From Litorimonas sp947503715 (GTDB lineage Bacteria; Pseudomonadota; Alphaproteobacteria; Caulobacterales; Maricaulaceae): a stretch of 64,000 bases of DNA. The first letter of the stretch is position 1. Each line of letters begins with the position of its first letter. Below the pieces are notes generated by a model that worked only from the letters and a program-made list of their open reading frames with translations, did not search any database and was not told the origin of the DNA. Both the position numbers and the translations under genes were made by a program. The stretch covers positions 1,116,001-1,180,000 of the forward strand of contig NZ_CP189850.1 of the NCBI RefSeq assembly GCF_050271975.1. Reading direction: 5' to 3'. Positions 1 to 9,498 of this stretch are shown one piece after another.

Positions 1-153
1 AATGAACACGACAACGATAATGATCAGGTCGAGTGCAAAGGCCCCGATCCGTGTGCCGACATCGGCCAGTTCAACCTGAAGGTCCACGCCCTCCGGTGTG
101 ACCAAATGGCGGCGTCCGGGCGGCAGTTCTGTTTGAAACGTCGCGCTGCTCAC
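1..153 (-). CDS. RDD family membrane protein (N-terminal part, runs off window)
   Basis: Only the first 51 codons are visible; the rest lies beyond the left edge. The frame opens with a GTG at 153 whose GTGA overlaps the TGA of the SpoIIM-like gene, the same coupling used throughout this operon. The segment RIGAFALDLIIIVVVF has the Arg-x-x-Ala-x-x-x-Asp pattern and the start of the first membrane helix typical of RDD proteins. RDD proteins are small multi-pass membrane proteins of poorly known function that often sit beside MoxR/DUF58 genes, as here. Confidence 0.7.
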   Translation of the reverse strand, partial: MSSATFQTELPPGRRHLVTPEGVDLQVELADVGTRIGAFALDLIIIVVVFI

Positions 154-1163
154 GACTCTTCCTCCAGCGGGTGAAAGCTTTTGCGGGGCAGGAAGAAATA
201 GAGCAGCCAGAAGAGCAACATTCCGCCCCCAATACCGTAACGCACCCAATCATTTTGAATGAGCTGCCGCCCGAATCCTTCCAGCAATCCGGCGACGAGT
301 AGCATGACAACGACACCGCCCAACATGATGGAGGCTTCTTCAGATTTGGACCGCAGCGACTCCATCCGGCTCATATCGCCGGGGAAGGCGACGGCCCGTC
401 CAATCATGAAACCACCCGCACCGGCGAGGGCAATCGCAAATAACTCCGTTGTGCCGTGAATGGAGAGCCAGCCACCAATTTCGAACCCGAGATCTTTTTC
501 GGTAAAGACCGCGATGAAAGCCCCGATTGATAAGCCGTTATAAAGAAGCAGAGCCACTGTCGGCAGTGCAAAGGCAAAACCCAGCGCAAAGGCCAGAATT
601 GAGACGCGACTATTATTTGAAAACAGATAGGCGGCGAAAGCGGCCAACCCGCCCGTATCGTGATCCCCGTAAATCGTGTCCCGCAAGAATTCTTCCGACG
701 CGTCGGGTGTGCGACCGGACGCCATGCTTTCATCCATAAAAGCGTAGAACCAATCCGGATTATTCGCGACAAGGACGAAGCCGACTAAACCGCCGAGAAA
801 GAAAATCAGGGAGGAGGCGAGCGTATCCTTCCACGCGCTCTGTACGGCCAGTGGCCAGTCGCGGGCAAAGAAACTGATGATACGATCCCGCAGACGTTTC
901 TGGGAGCCGTAAATGACGTAATAGGCGCGGGTGGACAGACTCTCCAAATAGTTCACGACGCTTTGGTCCAGTGACGTCGCGCGGGCCACGGAAAGCGAAG
1001 AGAGTGTCGCGCGATACATACGGGGCAATGCGATTAATTCCTCATCCGACAGGCCACGCACGGATGACGCCTCAATGCGCGAAAGAAGACGTTCCATCTC
1101 CTTCCAATCCGCTTGGCGCTCCTCGCGGAAACGTTTGGATTTTAGAACAATATCAGATCGCAT
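150..1163 (-). CDS. SpoIIM-like (stage II sporulation protein M / DUF95) integral membrane protein
   Basis: This 337-residue protein has a charged N-terminal helical region (about residues 1-110) followed by at least five hydrophobic segments, starting near residue 114 (SSLIFFLGGLVGFVLV) and including pairs near 190-250 and 280-325. That layout matches the SpoIIM family, which outside spore formers has no role in sporulation. Its start overlaps the end of the DUF58 gene by 11 nt, and its stop overlaps the RDD start, so it belongs to the MoxR operon. The family is commonly found between RDD and DUF58 genes; its molecular role is unknown. Confidence 0.8.
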   Translation of the reverse strand: MRSDIVLKSKRFREERQADWKEMERLLSRIEASSVRGLSDEELIALPRMYRATLSSLSVARATSLDQSVVNYLESLSTRAYYVIYGSQKRLRDRIISFFARDWPLAVQSAWKDTLASSLIFFLGGLVGFVLVANNPDWFYAFMDESMASGRTPDASEEFLRDTIYGDHDTGGLAAFAAYLFSNNSRVSILAFALGFAFALPTVALLLYNGLSIGAFIAVFTEKDLGFEIGGWLSIHGTTELFAIALAGAGGFMIGRAVAFPGDMSRMESLRSKSEEASIMLGGVVVMLLVAGLLEGFGRQLIQNDWVRYGIGGGMLLFWLLYFFLPRKSFHPLEEES

Positions 1164-2499
1164 TGCGCGCTTTCAGCATCATATAGGTGTTCAGAACTTT
1201 CATATTCAGCGTGTCGGCATCGGCATCAATGACATTGACGCCCATCCGCATCAGGCGGCGGAGGACCAGATCGCGTTCGCGCATCAATCCGTCACCGATC
1301 AGGCTCGCCGCCGCTTCCTCAGGTGTCTTGGCGGGGCGTTCGATGAGTTGGTCCAGCGCGGAATTCCGGAAGGCGACGAAGATGACGATATGCCGTTTTA
1401 GAAGACGCGCCATGTTCTCGACCATTAATTCCGCTTGGGTGGAATCGACGAAATCTGTGAAGACAACAATCAGGGTCCGGCGCTGCAAATTCTGCGCGAG
1501 TTGCGAAAGACCGAGCGTGAAATTTGTTTCCGCATTGGAATAATCTATCTTGGCAGAAACACGACGAATTTGCGAGAAACTGCGCGTATTCCCGATGGCG
1601 GGAGCATAGAGATAGGGCTTTTCGTCAAAGGCATAGAGCCCGACTTTATCGCCGATTTTCAGACTGACAAAGCTCATGAGCAGCGCTGCGTTTAAGGCGC
1701 GGTCGAGTTTTGTCATGGACTCGCCCGTCTCCACATCTTCAGCCGCTTCGGCCATAATATGGCCCGTGTCGAAGGCGAAGACGATATTATGATTACGTTC
1801 GGTGCGAAACTCGCGCGAGAGCAGCGTGCCGTGACGGGCGGAATGTTTCCAATCAATGGAGCGCTTATCCATGCCGGGCATAAATTCTGTCAGTCCGTCA
1901 AATTCCGTGCCGTCGCCGCGCATGCGCTGGAGCTTTTGACCGATATTCGCGTCTTTCGTGAAGATTTCCGCCGCCGTATCGCGGACCATTTTTGTATCAG
2001 ACGTGACGGGAAATTCTCGCAAAAGCGGGTCAATCCGTTGTCGCCAGACGAGACCGAGCGGGCCCTGCCACCGCGTCCATAGGCGTTCCAATTCCGCCGT
2101 GCCGCGTAATTCCGTACGAATGTTGAAGAGCGCCAACATTCCGCCATCGCCCAATCCGGCCTGTGCCGTTGAGGGGCTTACACTCAGGCGGTCATTAGCT
2201 GTCAGGCGTAATTCCGGTTTACGCGGCGGGACGCCTGCTGCGAATTCCGTCGTGATACGCACATCATAGTCATGCCCGACATATCCGGACCCAGGCGCAT
2301 CAATGGACGGTTCCATGCGCGGGACCGATGTTGCGAGAAGCGCATCCAGCGCGACCAATCCCAAAATGGCCGCGACCCATCCCGCACCCAAAACCCAAAG
2401 GTCTGGCACGACAAGCGCCAGAATAAGTGTCGCCGGCAAACCAAGCGCTGCCGTAAAAACGGCCCGTCTTGTGGGATATGTCTGGGTACGGAATTTCAA
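1153..2499 (-). CDS. DUF58 domain-containing membrane-anchored protein (von Willebrand-like), TTG start
   Basis: The 448-residue product has two N-terminal membrane helices (about residues 14-55) and a DUF58 region near 200-260 containing the hallmark KRSIDWKHSARHGTLLSREF, followed by a vWA-like fold with FAFDTGHIM and LIVVFTDFVDSTQ. DUF58 proteins partner with MoxR ATPases, and the MoxR gene is immediately upstream. I take the TTG at 2499 as start, nine bases after the MoxR stop: it is the only start that retains the family-typical YPTRRAVFTAALG opening, and no ATG occurs before the DUF58 core. The ribosome-binding site is weak, so translation is probably coupled to MoxR. Confidence 0.85.
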   Translation of the reverse strand: MKFRTQTYPTRRAVFTAALGLPATLILALVVPDLWVLGAGWVAAILGLVALDALLATSVPRMEPSIDAPGSGYVGHDYDVRITTEFAAGVPPRKPELRLTANDRLSVSPSTAQAGLGDGGMLALFNIRTELRGTAELERLWTRWQGPLGLVWRQRIDPLLREFPVTSDTKMVRDTAAEIFTKDANIGQKLQRMRGDGTEFDGLTEFMPGMDKRSIDWKHSARHGTLLSREFRTERNHNIVFAFDTGHIMAEAAEDVETGESMTKLDRALNAALLMSFVSLKIGDKVGLYAFDEKPYLYAPAIGNTRSFSQIRRVSAKIDYSNAETNFTLGLSQLAQNLQRRTLIVVFTDFVDSTQAELMVENMARLLKRHIVIFVAFRNSALDQLIERPAKTPEEAAASLIGDGLMRERDLVLRRLMRMGVNVIDADADTLNMKVLNTYMMLKARNAI

Positions 2500-2508
2500 C
2501 TGTTGGGC

Positions 2509-3489
2509 TTAACGCGGTGCGTGGGTTTGTTCGATGACGGCCGTGATAACCTCATCTGCTGTCCGGCCTTCAATCTCTGCTGCCGGGGAGAGTACGGCGC
2601 GGTGACGCAGGGCGGGGAGGGCAATCGCTTTGACATCATCGGGGATGACGTAATTGCGGCCTTGTAACGCGGCATAGGCGCGGGCGGAACTGGCAATCAT
2701 CGCTGCGGCACGGGGCGAGGCGCCCGTTTCAAACAGAGGATTGTCGCGTGTGCCGCGTACGAGGTCGACAACATAATGTGTGACTTCGTCGTTCAGGTGG
2801 ATCGCGGAAATCGCCTTACGCACTTTGGCGAGGGCCGCTTTTGTCATCACGGATTTCAGACCGAGATCGGCCATGCCCGGTGTGCCGCTGCGCTGACCAT
2901 GTTGTTCGACGATTTTGATTTCCTCGTCACGGGAGGGATAGGACAGGATGTGTTTGAACAGGAAACGATCGAGTTGCGCCTCGGGCAGGGGGTAGGTCCC
3001 CTGTTGTTCAATTGGGTTCTGGGTCGCGACGACCATGAAGTTCTCACCGAGTGGGAAACGTTGCCCGTCAATCGTCACTTGGCGTTCCTGCATGGCTTCG
3101 AGCAGGGCGGATTGCGTTTTAGGTGGGGTCCGATTGATTTCGTCTGCCAAGAGCATGTCACAAAAGATTGGACCCTTCACAAGGCTGAACTCATTCGTCT
3201 GGAAGGAGAACAGGTTCGTTCCAAGCAAATCACCCGGCAACAGGTCCGGCGTGAATTGTATCCGTCCGAAATCCAGCTTTGTGACATGGGCGAAAACTTG
3301 CGCGAGAAAAGTTTTCGCGGTTCCGGGAACACCCTCCAATAGGATATGCCCACGCGAGAGCAGCGCGGTCAGGAGGAGGTCTACCGTATCGGTCTGGCCG
3401 ATAATGACTTTTGCTACTTCCGTGCGGATATTATCGGCGAGTTTTTGAACCTCGGCCAGTTGGGTCTCTGTGACAGTGGAATCGCTCAT
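2509..3489 (-). CDS. MoxR family AAA+ ATPase
   Basis: At 326 residues the length is standard for the family. The Walker A motif GVPGTAKT, the Walker B LLADEINR, and the sensor region ATQNPIEQQGTYPLPEAQLD are all intact. MoxR ATPases act as chaperone-like factors that mature or remodel partner proteins, typically the vWA/DUF58 proteins encoded next to them. I place the start at ATG 3489 because it gives an exact ATGA overlap with the stop of the DUF4350 gene; a longer frame exists upstream but lies inside that gene. This is the catalytic centre of the six-gene operon. Confidence 0.93.
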   Translation of the reverse strand: MSDSTVTETQLAEVQKLADNIRTEVAKVIIGQTDTVDLLLTALLSRGHILLEGVPGTAKTFLAQVFAHVTKLDFGRIQFTPDLLPGDLLGTNLFSFQTNEFSLVKGPIFCDMLLADEINRTPPKTQSALLEAMQERQVTIDGQRFPLGENFMVVATQNPIEQQGTYPLPEAQLDRFLFKHILSYPSRDEEIKIVEQHGQRSGTPGMADLGLKSVMTKAALAKVRKAISAIHLNDEVTHYVVDLVRGTRDNPLFETGASPRAAAMIASSARAYAALQGRNYVIPDDVKAIALPALRHRAVLSPAAEIEGRTADEVITAVIEQTHAPR

Positions 3490-5012
3490 GATTTCGGGTC
3501 CTCTTGCAATGTGCCTGTGTCGATCATCTTTTCGCGCCAAACCGTCAGGGCTTTGGCATATTGGCCATAGCTTTGAGGCGTGGCTGTGCTGATCTTCGTT
3601 TTTAATTCTGCGTAAGTTGGAGACAGCGCGCGGCGTTTCTCGCGTCCGTCCAATAATTTATCCGTCGCGGCCTCGGTCCGGCCCTTAAAGCCCAACTCGT
3701 CCACGACTTGCCGTCGGATGAGAGCCGCATAATTCTCGCCTGTCTTATGCGTGCGATTGGCGACGTCCATAAATTCCGCCGCGGTCTCAGCCAGGCTGAC
3801 GGGGCCTTGCGCATAATCGGGTCTGACCCGCGCAGGATCGCCAAAGCGGTTAAAGCCCTGCCACGCGACAAGCCCCCCCGCGAGCAGCAGACAGAGCGTA
3901 GCGGCGAGGAAAGGTGGCGTGACCATAAGTTTAATCAGGTTCCGGCCATTCTCAATTCCGTGCAGGCTGACATCAAAATCGGCGTGATAGAGCTCGGCCT
4001 CTGACGCGACGAGAACCTCGTCAATCACACCTAATGCAAAGCGCGCGCCCGTCTGGGTCTGAAACGCCATTGTGTTGATCAGGTCAGGTTCCGACAGGAT
4101 ATAGGTCTGGCTATTTTCCAACCGGATGAGGACCGGCTTTTCGTCAATGCGCATCAGCACTGTATAATCAGGAAGGGGGTCTGGTTCAGAAACCTCTTCC
4201 TCATTTTCCTTGCCTTCATCTTCTTCTGTCTCAGCTTCTTCTTCTTCTGACAGGGGAATATAATCTTCGCCGCGTTCCTCGGCGCGTTGTTTCCGGAATT
4301 CTTCAATTTCTTCCATTCGAATGCGCATTAACTCTGCCTGGCGCTCGGACCAGCGCGTGTCCAAATCAAAATATTGGAGAGCTTCAACATCCAGATTGGA
4401 GAGGTCCGGTAGGTTCCGCTGGAAATTCATTGTGAATTTGACGTCAATATTTTGCGAGATATCGTCGACACGTCGGATGACGGGGATATCCTCGAATAAA
4501 TAATTAAATTCGCCCAAACCGGATAAGCCGTCCTCGCCGTTCTTGCGTGCCCAGTCTGTCGATCCTTGTTCATTTTCCTGCGGAATAAATTGCCGGACGG
4601 ACCATTTGGGTAGGACGACCAAACGTATCTCATTCGTATTTTTTTCGAGAGTCGAGGATAGGCGGGAATAGGTGCGGGACGGCGTATAAATGACAAGCTG
4701 GCTTTGTCGCGCATAATAATCGCGGTCATCACGCGTTTCATGCGCGATATAGCCAACTTGGTTCATATAGTCCTGCAGAGCCTTATAGCCGACGGCGGAG
4801 ACGGAGCGCGGCGTCGCTTGCCCGGGCGGTGTTTTCCGCAAATCATCCGCAAATCCACCCAAGACGAAAAATGCACCAAAGGAGAAGAGGCCAATCGCCA
4901 TGAGCGCGAAGAGCGTCATCGGCTTAAAGAGGACATTTGACAGGCCCTGCCGTTTCCGGCCCGTCTGACGACCTGGCAGGCTTTGCGCCAGATGTTTACT
5001 GCGCGCATTCAC
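3486..5012 (-). CDS. DUF4350 domain-containing membrane protein
   Basis: The 508-residue protein has an N-terminal membrane anchor (about residues 34-55), a large extracytoplasmic region, and a second helix near 360-385 (FLAATLCLLLAGGLVAW) before a cytoplasmic tail. A strongly acidic tract of Glu and Asp lies near residues 250-275 (SEEEEAETEEDEGKENEEE). Position between DUF4129 and MoxR, with ATGA overlaps on both sides, is the usual one for DUF4350 proteins. The function is unknown; the family is presumed to work with the MoxR complex at the membrane. The acidic tract is unusual enough to note but may be only a linker. Confidence 0.75.
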   Translation of the reverse strand: MNARSKHLAQSLPGRQTGRKRQGLSNVLFKPMTLFALMAIGLFSFGAFFVLGGFADDLRKTPPGQATPRSVSAVGYKALQDYMNQVGYIAHETRDDRDYYARQSQLVIYTPSRTYSRLSSTLEKNTNEIRLVVLPKWSVRQFIPQENEQGSTDWARKNGEDGLSGLGEFNYLFEDIPVIRRVDDISQNIDVKFTMNFQRNLPDLSNLDVEALQYFDLDTRWSERQAELMRIRMEEIEEFRKQRAEERGEDYIPLSEEEEAETEEDEGKENEEEVSEPDPLPDYTVLMRIDEKPVLIRLENSQTYILSEPDLINTMAFQTQTGARFALGVIDEVLVASEAELYHADFDVSLHGIENGRNLIKLMVTPPFLAATLCLLLAGGLVAWQGFNRFGDPARVRPDYAQGPVSLAETAAEFMDVANRTHKTGENYAALIRRQVVDELGFKGRTEAATDKLLDGREKRRALSPTYAELKTKISTATPQSYGQYAKALTVWREKMIDTGTLQEDPKS

Positions 5013-5788
5013 CGTCTGCGCCTCCGCGCCGCGGTCTCATGCGTTTGTCCGGTCAGGTCCGCATAGGCCTTTCGCGCGACCTCAAATCCGGATTGACCGA
5101 TCGGCGTGCCCCCAAAATGCGAGAGCTCAGATACGCCCGCAATCGTCGAGAAAGCCTGACGCGAATTCTGGGTCAGGACGGGGAGTTTCCCGATTTCTCG
5201 CGCCGTCAGTGAGCGGCGCACAACATTGGGACGGTTGCGATCAATATCCTGAATGGAACGGAAGAGCAGTGTATGAACGGCTTCGCCGTAGCGGCCTTCT
5301 GCGGCCAGTCGATCAACCTCATCTAACAGGATGCGGGCTTGGGCTTTGGCGGGTTCATAAAGCGGAATTTCGGGTGTCTCGTCTTTCTTCTTAGAGGTCG
5401 GCTTCGCAAAGCGTGTCTCATAGACCGCCCGGCCAATCAGGTAGAGCGCCCCCAGGACCAAGGCCCCCAATCCGAGCCAGAACGCGATTTCCAGTAGCGG
5501 TGCGAGAAATCTAAATATGGTGCCAAACACTTTTGATAACCATTTGGAGAAAGCGGATTGAGGCTTGGGCGGAATGGGATCTGCCAATTCGAACTGATAG
5601 GCCTCATCACGTTTGACGTCACGGAACCCGTCTTGAATGACGACCTCGTCATAAGTCGGATAGGGATTATAGTCTTCAGTTACCGTTTCACCCGTTTCGA
5701 CCGGCGTAGTGGATTGCGCAAAAGCGGGGCTGGAGAGGACCAGCCAAGTCGTCGCGAGAACGAGCCAGAATGAAAGAAAGAACCTCAC
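5009..5788 (-). CDS. DUF4129 domain-containing membrane protein, first gene of MoxR operon
   Basis: This 259-residue protein starts with a signal peptide (LVLATTWLVLSSPAFAQS), has one membrane helix near residues 95-120, and ends with the DUF4129-type region rich in Arg (SLTAREIGKLP, AFSTIAGVSELSHFGG). DUF4129 domains resemble part of transglutaminase-associated proteins and occur in MoxR/DUF58 loci. The stop overlaps the DUF4350 start by ATGA. It appears to be the promoter-proximal gene of the operon, as the ZntB-like gene just upstream ends only seven bases before it; cotranscription with that gene is possible. Confidence 0.75.
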   Translation of the reverse strand: MRFFLSFWLVLATTWLVLSSPAFAQSTTPVETGETVTEDYNPYPTYDEVVIQDGFRDVKRDEAYQFELADPIPPKPQSAFSKWLSKVFGTIFRFLAPLLEIAFWLGLGALVLGALYLIGRAVYETRFAKPTSKKKDETPEIPLYEPAKAQARILLDEVDRLAAEGRYGEAVHTLLFRSIQDIDRNRPNVVRRSLTAREIGKLPVLTQNSRQAFSTIAGVSELSHFGGTPIGQSGFEVARKAYADLTGQTHETAARRRRR

Positions 5789-5795
5789 GTCTGAT

Positions 5796-6764
5796 CTATA
5801 TCCATTTCATCAGACGAAAGATCAATAATTGTAATGCCCCAATTCCGACGACAATGGCGGTTACGAACCAGAACCCCATACCATTTTCTACCCAAGGCAT
5901 CCCGCCAACGTTAATGCCCATCATGCCAGAAACGAGACCGAGCGGGAGAAACACGGCGGACAGGACTGCGAGAATCATCATATTATTATTCATCTGTTCC
6001 GCGCGAAGATCGGTCAGCTGATCTTTCACAATGGCGCAGCGTTCCCGTACAGCGTCCAATTCTTCGGTCACACGTGTCGCTTGGTCCGCGCTATCACGCA
6101 ATCGCAATTGGTCATCCTGCGTAATCCAAGGCAGTTTTTGCTGGGAGAGTGAGTTCAGCGCATCACGCTGCGGCGCGAGATAACGGCGCAGCATAATCGC
6201 CGTCCGCCGGAGTTCCGAGACGAGCGGCCGCGCCGTTTCTGTATCTCCCGTCTCTATTTTGTCTTCCAGATCATCCACTTGTTCATTAAGGGCGGTAATG
6301 GTCGGGATCATCCGATCAATCATGCTCTGTGCGAAATTGGCTAAGAAACCGCCCGGCGTCGCGGGGGGAGGTTGCGTGAGGAGCCGTTCGGCGATGTCAC
6401 CTGTGGCTTTTAGCGGGCGTTTTTCAACCGAGACAATGCGTGTCGGTTGAATGAAAAAACGAATCCCAATCATATCCTCAGGTTCAGCGCCCGGATTCAG
6501 ATTGACGCCGCGCAGATTGATGAGGACGTCATGGTCCCGCAGGATTGTCCGTGGCCGGGAATCTTCTGCCAGCAGTGTGATTTCCGCAATTTTATCAAGA
6601 CATTCATCCGCCTCAAAAACGGTCTGGATGGAGCTGTCATTCCGGTTGATATGGTACCAATCATAACCATCTCCGGCTTCACGCGGCAAGCCCATTTCCG
6701 TTTTGGGAAGCGCGACGGCTTTGCCCTCGGATGAAATATGAAAAGCATGGAGTATGAATGCCAC
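5796..6764 (-). CDS. ZntB/CorA-like divalent cation transporter
   Basis: The 322-residue length and domain order (soluble N-terminal domain, long helix, two C-terminal membrane helices) match the CorA/ZntB superfamily. The loop reads GMMGINVGGMPW, where CorA has GMN; the MGINVGG form is that seen in ZntB proteins. These are inner-membrane pentameric channels or transporters for magnesium or zinc. Final residues LIFRLMKWI follow the second helix. Whether it moves zinc, magnesium or another ion cannot be told from sequence alone. A small perfect hairpin lies about 27 nt upstream of its start codon. Confidence 0.88.
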   Translation of the reverse strand: MAFILHAFHISSEGKAVALPKTEMGLPREAGDGYDWYHINRNDSSIQTVFEADECLDKIAEITLLAEDSRPRTILRDHDVLINLRGVNLNPGAEPEDMIGIRFFIQPTRIVSVEKRPLKATGDIAERLLTQPPPATPGGFLANFAQSMIDRMIPTITALNEQVDDLEDKIETGDTETARPLVSELRRTAIMLRRYLAPQRDALNSLSQQKLPWITQDDQLRLRDSADQATRVTEELDAVRERCAIVKDQLTDLRAEQMNNNMMILAVLSAVFLPLGLVSGMMGINVGGMPWVENGMGFWFVTAIVVGIGALQLLIFRLMKWI

Positions 6765-6790
6765 GGTGTTCAGACGTCCCTTTCCCTAGG

Positions 6791-6806
6791 TTCCACCTTC
6801 GTGGAA
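6791..6806. other. small perfect hairpin between pabBC and the ZntB-like gene
   Basis: TTCCAC and GTGGAA form a six-pair stem around a CTTC loop (GAAG on the minus strand). In the direction of transcription it sits after the PabB-PabC stop and before the ZntB-like start. There is no clear T-run, so it may be a weak terminator, an mRNA processing site or a leader element. Confidence 0.35.
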
Positions 6807-6859
6807 GGGGTCGATAGTGTCACCTTAACGTGCAACAGGAAGGCGTCAATGCGCATGGG

Positions 6860-8560
6860 TCAATGTTCCAAATAATCTATGAATGTCGCGAGTATGAGTC
6901 CGCGCAGGGAGTTTCCGACATAAACGGCGTCTGCTGATTTTAAGTCATCGATTGTGAGGGAGGTTTCATGCGCTTTTCCGGTCTCCACAAGCTCCGCGCG
7001 CAGAACACCCGGAAGCAGTCCGGAGGATAATTCCGGGGTCAGAAGTCGTCCGTCTTTTTCAATGAAGAGAGATGTGAAGCTGCCTTCACAAACTAATCCC
7101 GCTGCATTTAAAAAAATGACCTCCGCAGCCTCTGTTATCGCTGAAATGCGGGCGCGTTCTCCGTCGTAAAAATCCCGAAAACTTGTTTTGAAACGCGTAT
7201 TCTGAACGTCAGATGTCAGAGGGTAACGGGAGAGCGCAAGGGGGAGGGGCGTTTCCAGACTTTCATAAGGGGTCGCCGTGATGTCTATTCGTCCGGACTC
7301 AGCTTGCAGTTTTACTCTCAAATCCGATTTAGGTTGAAGCGTTTCCACTTTTTGAAATTCCCGCGTCACATCATGCCCGACGATGTCTGACAGACGCGCG
7401 ATATGTCTCTCCCGTCTGGGAATTTTGCCGCTCGGTAATCGCCGAAATGTCTCAATCGCGCCCTCGTCTTGTGGCTTGAAGATTTGCGCTTTTAATAAAC
7501 ATTCCCGATATTCATCCTGCCCGTCGCTATCCAAGACAACGCCGGAGCCTACGTCATAACGTAATTCTCCGTTCGACATCTGCACGGTCCGAATGGCGAC
7601 GGAAAAACTGGCATCGCCATTGGGCGCGATATATCCGACGGAGCCGCAATAATTTCCGCGCGAGCTGCTTTCCAATTCTTCGATAATTTCCATCGCCCGG
7701 ATCTTGGGTGCACCCGTGACAGAGCCGCACGGAAACAAACCCTCAAATATCTCGTTCCATCCCACATCATGGCGAAGCTGACCTGTCACCTGCGACGTCA
7801 TCTGGTGCAGGGTCGGATAGGTTTCCAGCGCAAATAATTCGGGGACTTTGACACTTCCTGCCTCGCAAAGCCGCGAAAGATCATTCCGCAAGAGATCCAC
7901 AATCATCAGGTTCTCGGCTTGTGATTTCGGCTCGGCCCGCATTTCGGCGAGGATCGCGGCATCATCCTGTCCGCGCGGTCGCGTGCCCTTCATCGGTCGC
8001 ATCCGCATCTCCCGGCCGCGTTTTTCGAAGAAGAGTTCCGGTGAAAAACTTACGCTGGCGGAACTTCCCAATTTGACAATGGCGCCATAGCGTCCGGGTT
8101 GCCGCCGTCGGAAGGCTGCATAGAGCTGTGTCGGCGAAATGTCGCTTTCCGCCCGCATCGGAAATGTCAGATTAACCTGATAGCAGTCTCCAGCGCGAAG
8201 GTATTTTTGGACGCGCTCAAAGCGGGATAAATAATCCGCTTCCGACCAGTCAGGTCTGAAGGACAGGGTGGGCACATCCCGCGTGTAGAGCCACTCTATT
8301 GGTGCGTGATCTTTCGGGGCTTCAAACACGCCGAGTTGAATGAGGGGAGCACTTTCAGGCGGCGCAAATTTATATTCCAGCGCGTGACCCAATTCATAAG
8401 CCAGCGACCCGGCCAGCCATTTACCGCTCGCCTGTGCGGCTTTGATCTCGGCGAAGGCGGTGGGGAGCTCGTCTCGTGTCTCGGCTAGAATTATGGCGCT
8501 GGGGTCTTGGAAAACCATTTGTTTCCCGCTGCCCTGATCGTCGAGATAAACGAATGGCAT
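6860..8560 (-). CDS. pabB: fused aminodeoxychorismate synthase component I / aminodeoxychorismate lyase (PabB-PabC)
   Basis: The 566-residue protein has a chorismate-binding PabB domain (about residues 1-370, with SFSPELFFEK, MKGTRPRG and CGSVTGAPKIRAMEI) joined to a class IV PLP-fold PabC domain (about 375-566, with FKTSFRDFYDGERARI holding the likely PLP lysine, and GLVCEGSFTSLF). Together these make p-aminobenzoate from chorismate for folate synthesis, with a separate glutamine amidotransferase supplying ammonia. Such fusions are known in alphaproteobacteria. The ATG at 8560 lies two bases after the pxpC stop, so the gene is the last of the pxpABC operon; the longer upstream frame overlaps pxpC and is not used. 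Confidence 0.9.
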   Translation of the reverse strand: MPFVYLDDQGSGKQMVFQDPSAIILAETRDELPTAFAEIKAAQASGKWLAGSLAYELGHALEYKFAPPESAPLIQLGVFEAPKDHAPIEWLYTRDVPTLSFRPDWSEADYLSRFERVQKYLRAGDCYQVNLTFPMRAESDISPTQLYAAFRRRQPGRYGAIVKLGSSASVSFSPELFFEKRGREMRMRPMKGTRPRGQDDAAILAEMRAEPKSQAENLMIVDLLRNDLSRLCEAGSVKVPELFALETYPTLHQMTSQVTGQLRHDVGWNEIFEGLFPCGSVTGAPKIRAMEIIEELESSSRGNYCGSVGYIAPNGDASFSVAIRTVQMSNGELRYDVGSGVVLDSDGQDEYRECLLKAQIFKPQDEGAIETFRRLPSGKIPRRERHIARLSDIVGHDVTREFQKVETLQPKSDLRVKLQAESGRIDITATPYESLETPLPLALSRYPLTSDVQNTRFKTSFRDFYDGERARISAITEAAEVIFLNAAGLVCEGSFTSLFIEKDGRLLTPELSSGLLPGVLRAELVETGKAHETSLTIDDLKSADAVYVGNSLRGLILATFIDYLEH

Positions 8561-8562
8561 GA

Positions 8563-9498
8563 TTAGAAGCGGAAACCCGGAATCAGGTCCGCATAATAGG
8601 AGTTTTTGGCCTTCAGAATGGCCGAGCTTTCCTCCGCCAGACTTCGCCGGAAACTGACGGCCGCGCCGGGCGCGATTTGTCCTAAAAGCCAAAGGTCCGC
8701 CTGAATGACTTGCAGGGCCCGCGCATAGCCGCCGGTACAATGCCCATCGGCCAGCGCTAAGATGGGCTGTCCGTCGGGCGGCACTTGCAGTGTACCGGGC
8801 AGGAGCGGGCTGCTCGTCATATTTAAGGGGGCATTAAGCGCAATTTTATCGCCCTTTAACCGCGTACCCATCCGGTCGGTCGCAGTCGTCGCGTAAAAGG
8901 GTGTCGTGAAGAGGTAGCGTTTGCCCGCATCCGAGAGCGTGTCCCATTCGGGTCCCGCGCCGGCGCGGAGGACGACATGATTGGACAAGGCGGGCACATG
9001 ACCTTTGGGCAGGCTGTTCGGCTCGCCCTGTTTCTCACCAACCCGAACAATATCTCCTGTTTTCAACGCACCACCATCCAACCCGCCGAGGCTGGCAGGA
9101 AGATAGGTCGAGACGGAGTCCATAAAGGTTGTGGCTTCCACACCGCCCGCAATGGCGAGATAGGCGCGGCAGCCCGCGCGGGTGAAACTCATCGTCAGGA
9201 TGTCGCCTTTTTCGACATCCACCGCCTTATTCATCGGCAGGTTCATACCCTGATTTTGCGCCCACATCTGCGCGCCTGAAATCGCGATGGTCGCCGTCCG
9301 TTCGAAGCGGATATGCAATCCCCCCAGCGCACATTCCAGCGTAGGTGTATCCCATCTGTTACCCACAAGATGGTTCGCAATTGCGAAGGAGAGTCTATCC
9401 GCCGCACCGCCACCCGGAATGCCCTGATGTCTGTGCCCGGGACGCCCCGCATCCATGACCAGAGTCTGCGTTCCGGAATGTAAGACTGTCAAACTCAT
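8563..9498 (-). CDS. pxpC: 5-oxoprolinase subunit PxpC (biotin-dependent carboxyltransferase-like, KipA family)
   Basis: This 311-residue protein has the AHS2 (KipA) family opening with DAGRPGHRHQGIPGGGAADR and the central FMDSVSTYLPASLGG. PxpA, PxpB and PxpC together form the ATP-dependent prokaryotic 5-oxoprolinase that opens pyroglutamate to glutamate, removing a damage product of glutamine and glutathione metabolism. The start overlaps the pxpB stop by ATGA, and all three subunits are present in the order A-B-C. Confidence 0.93.
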   Translation of the reverse strand: MSLTVLHSGTQTLVMDAGRPGHRHQGIPGGGAADRLSFAIANHLVGNRWDTPTLECALGGLHIRFERTATIAISGAQMWAQNQGMNLPMNKAVDVEKGDILTMSFTRAGCRAYLAIAGGVEATTFMDSVSTYLPASLGGLDGGALKTGDIVRVGEKQGEPNSLPKGHVPALSNHVVLRAGAGPEWDTLSDAGKRYLFTTPFYATTATDRMGTRLKGDKIALNAPLNMTSSPLLPGTLQVPPDGQPILALADGHCTGGYARALQVIQADLWLLGQIAPGAAVSFRRSLAEESSAILKAKNSYYADLIPGFRF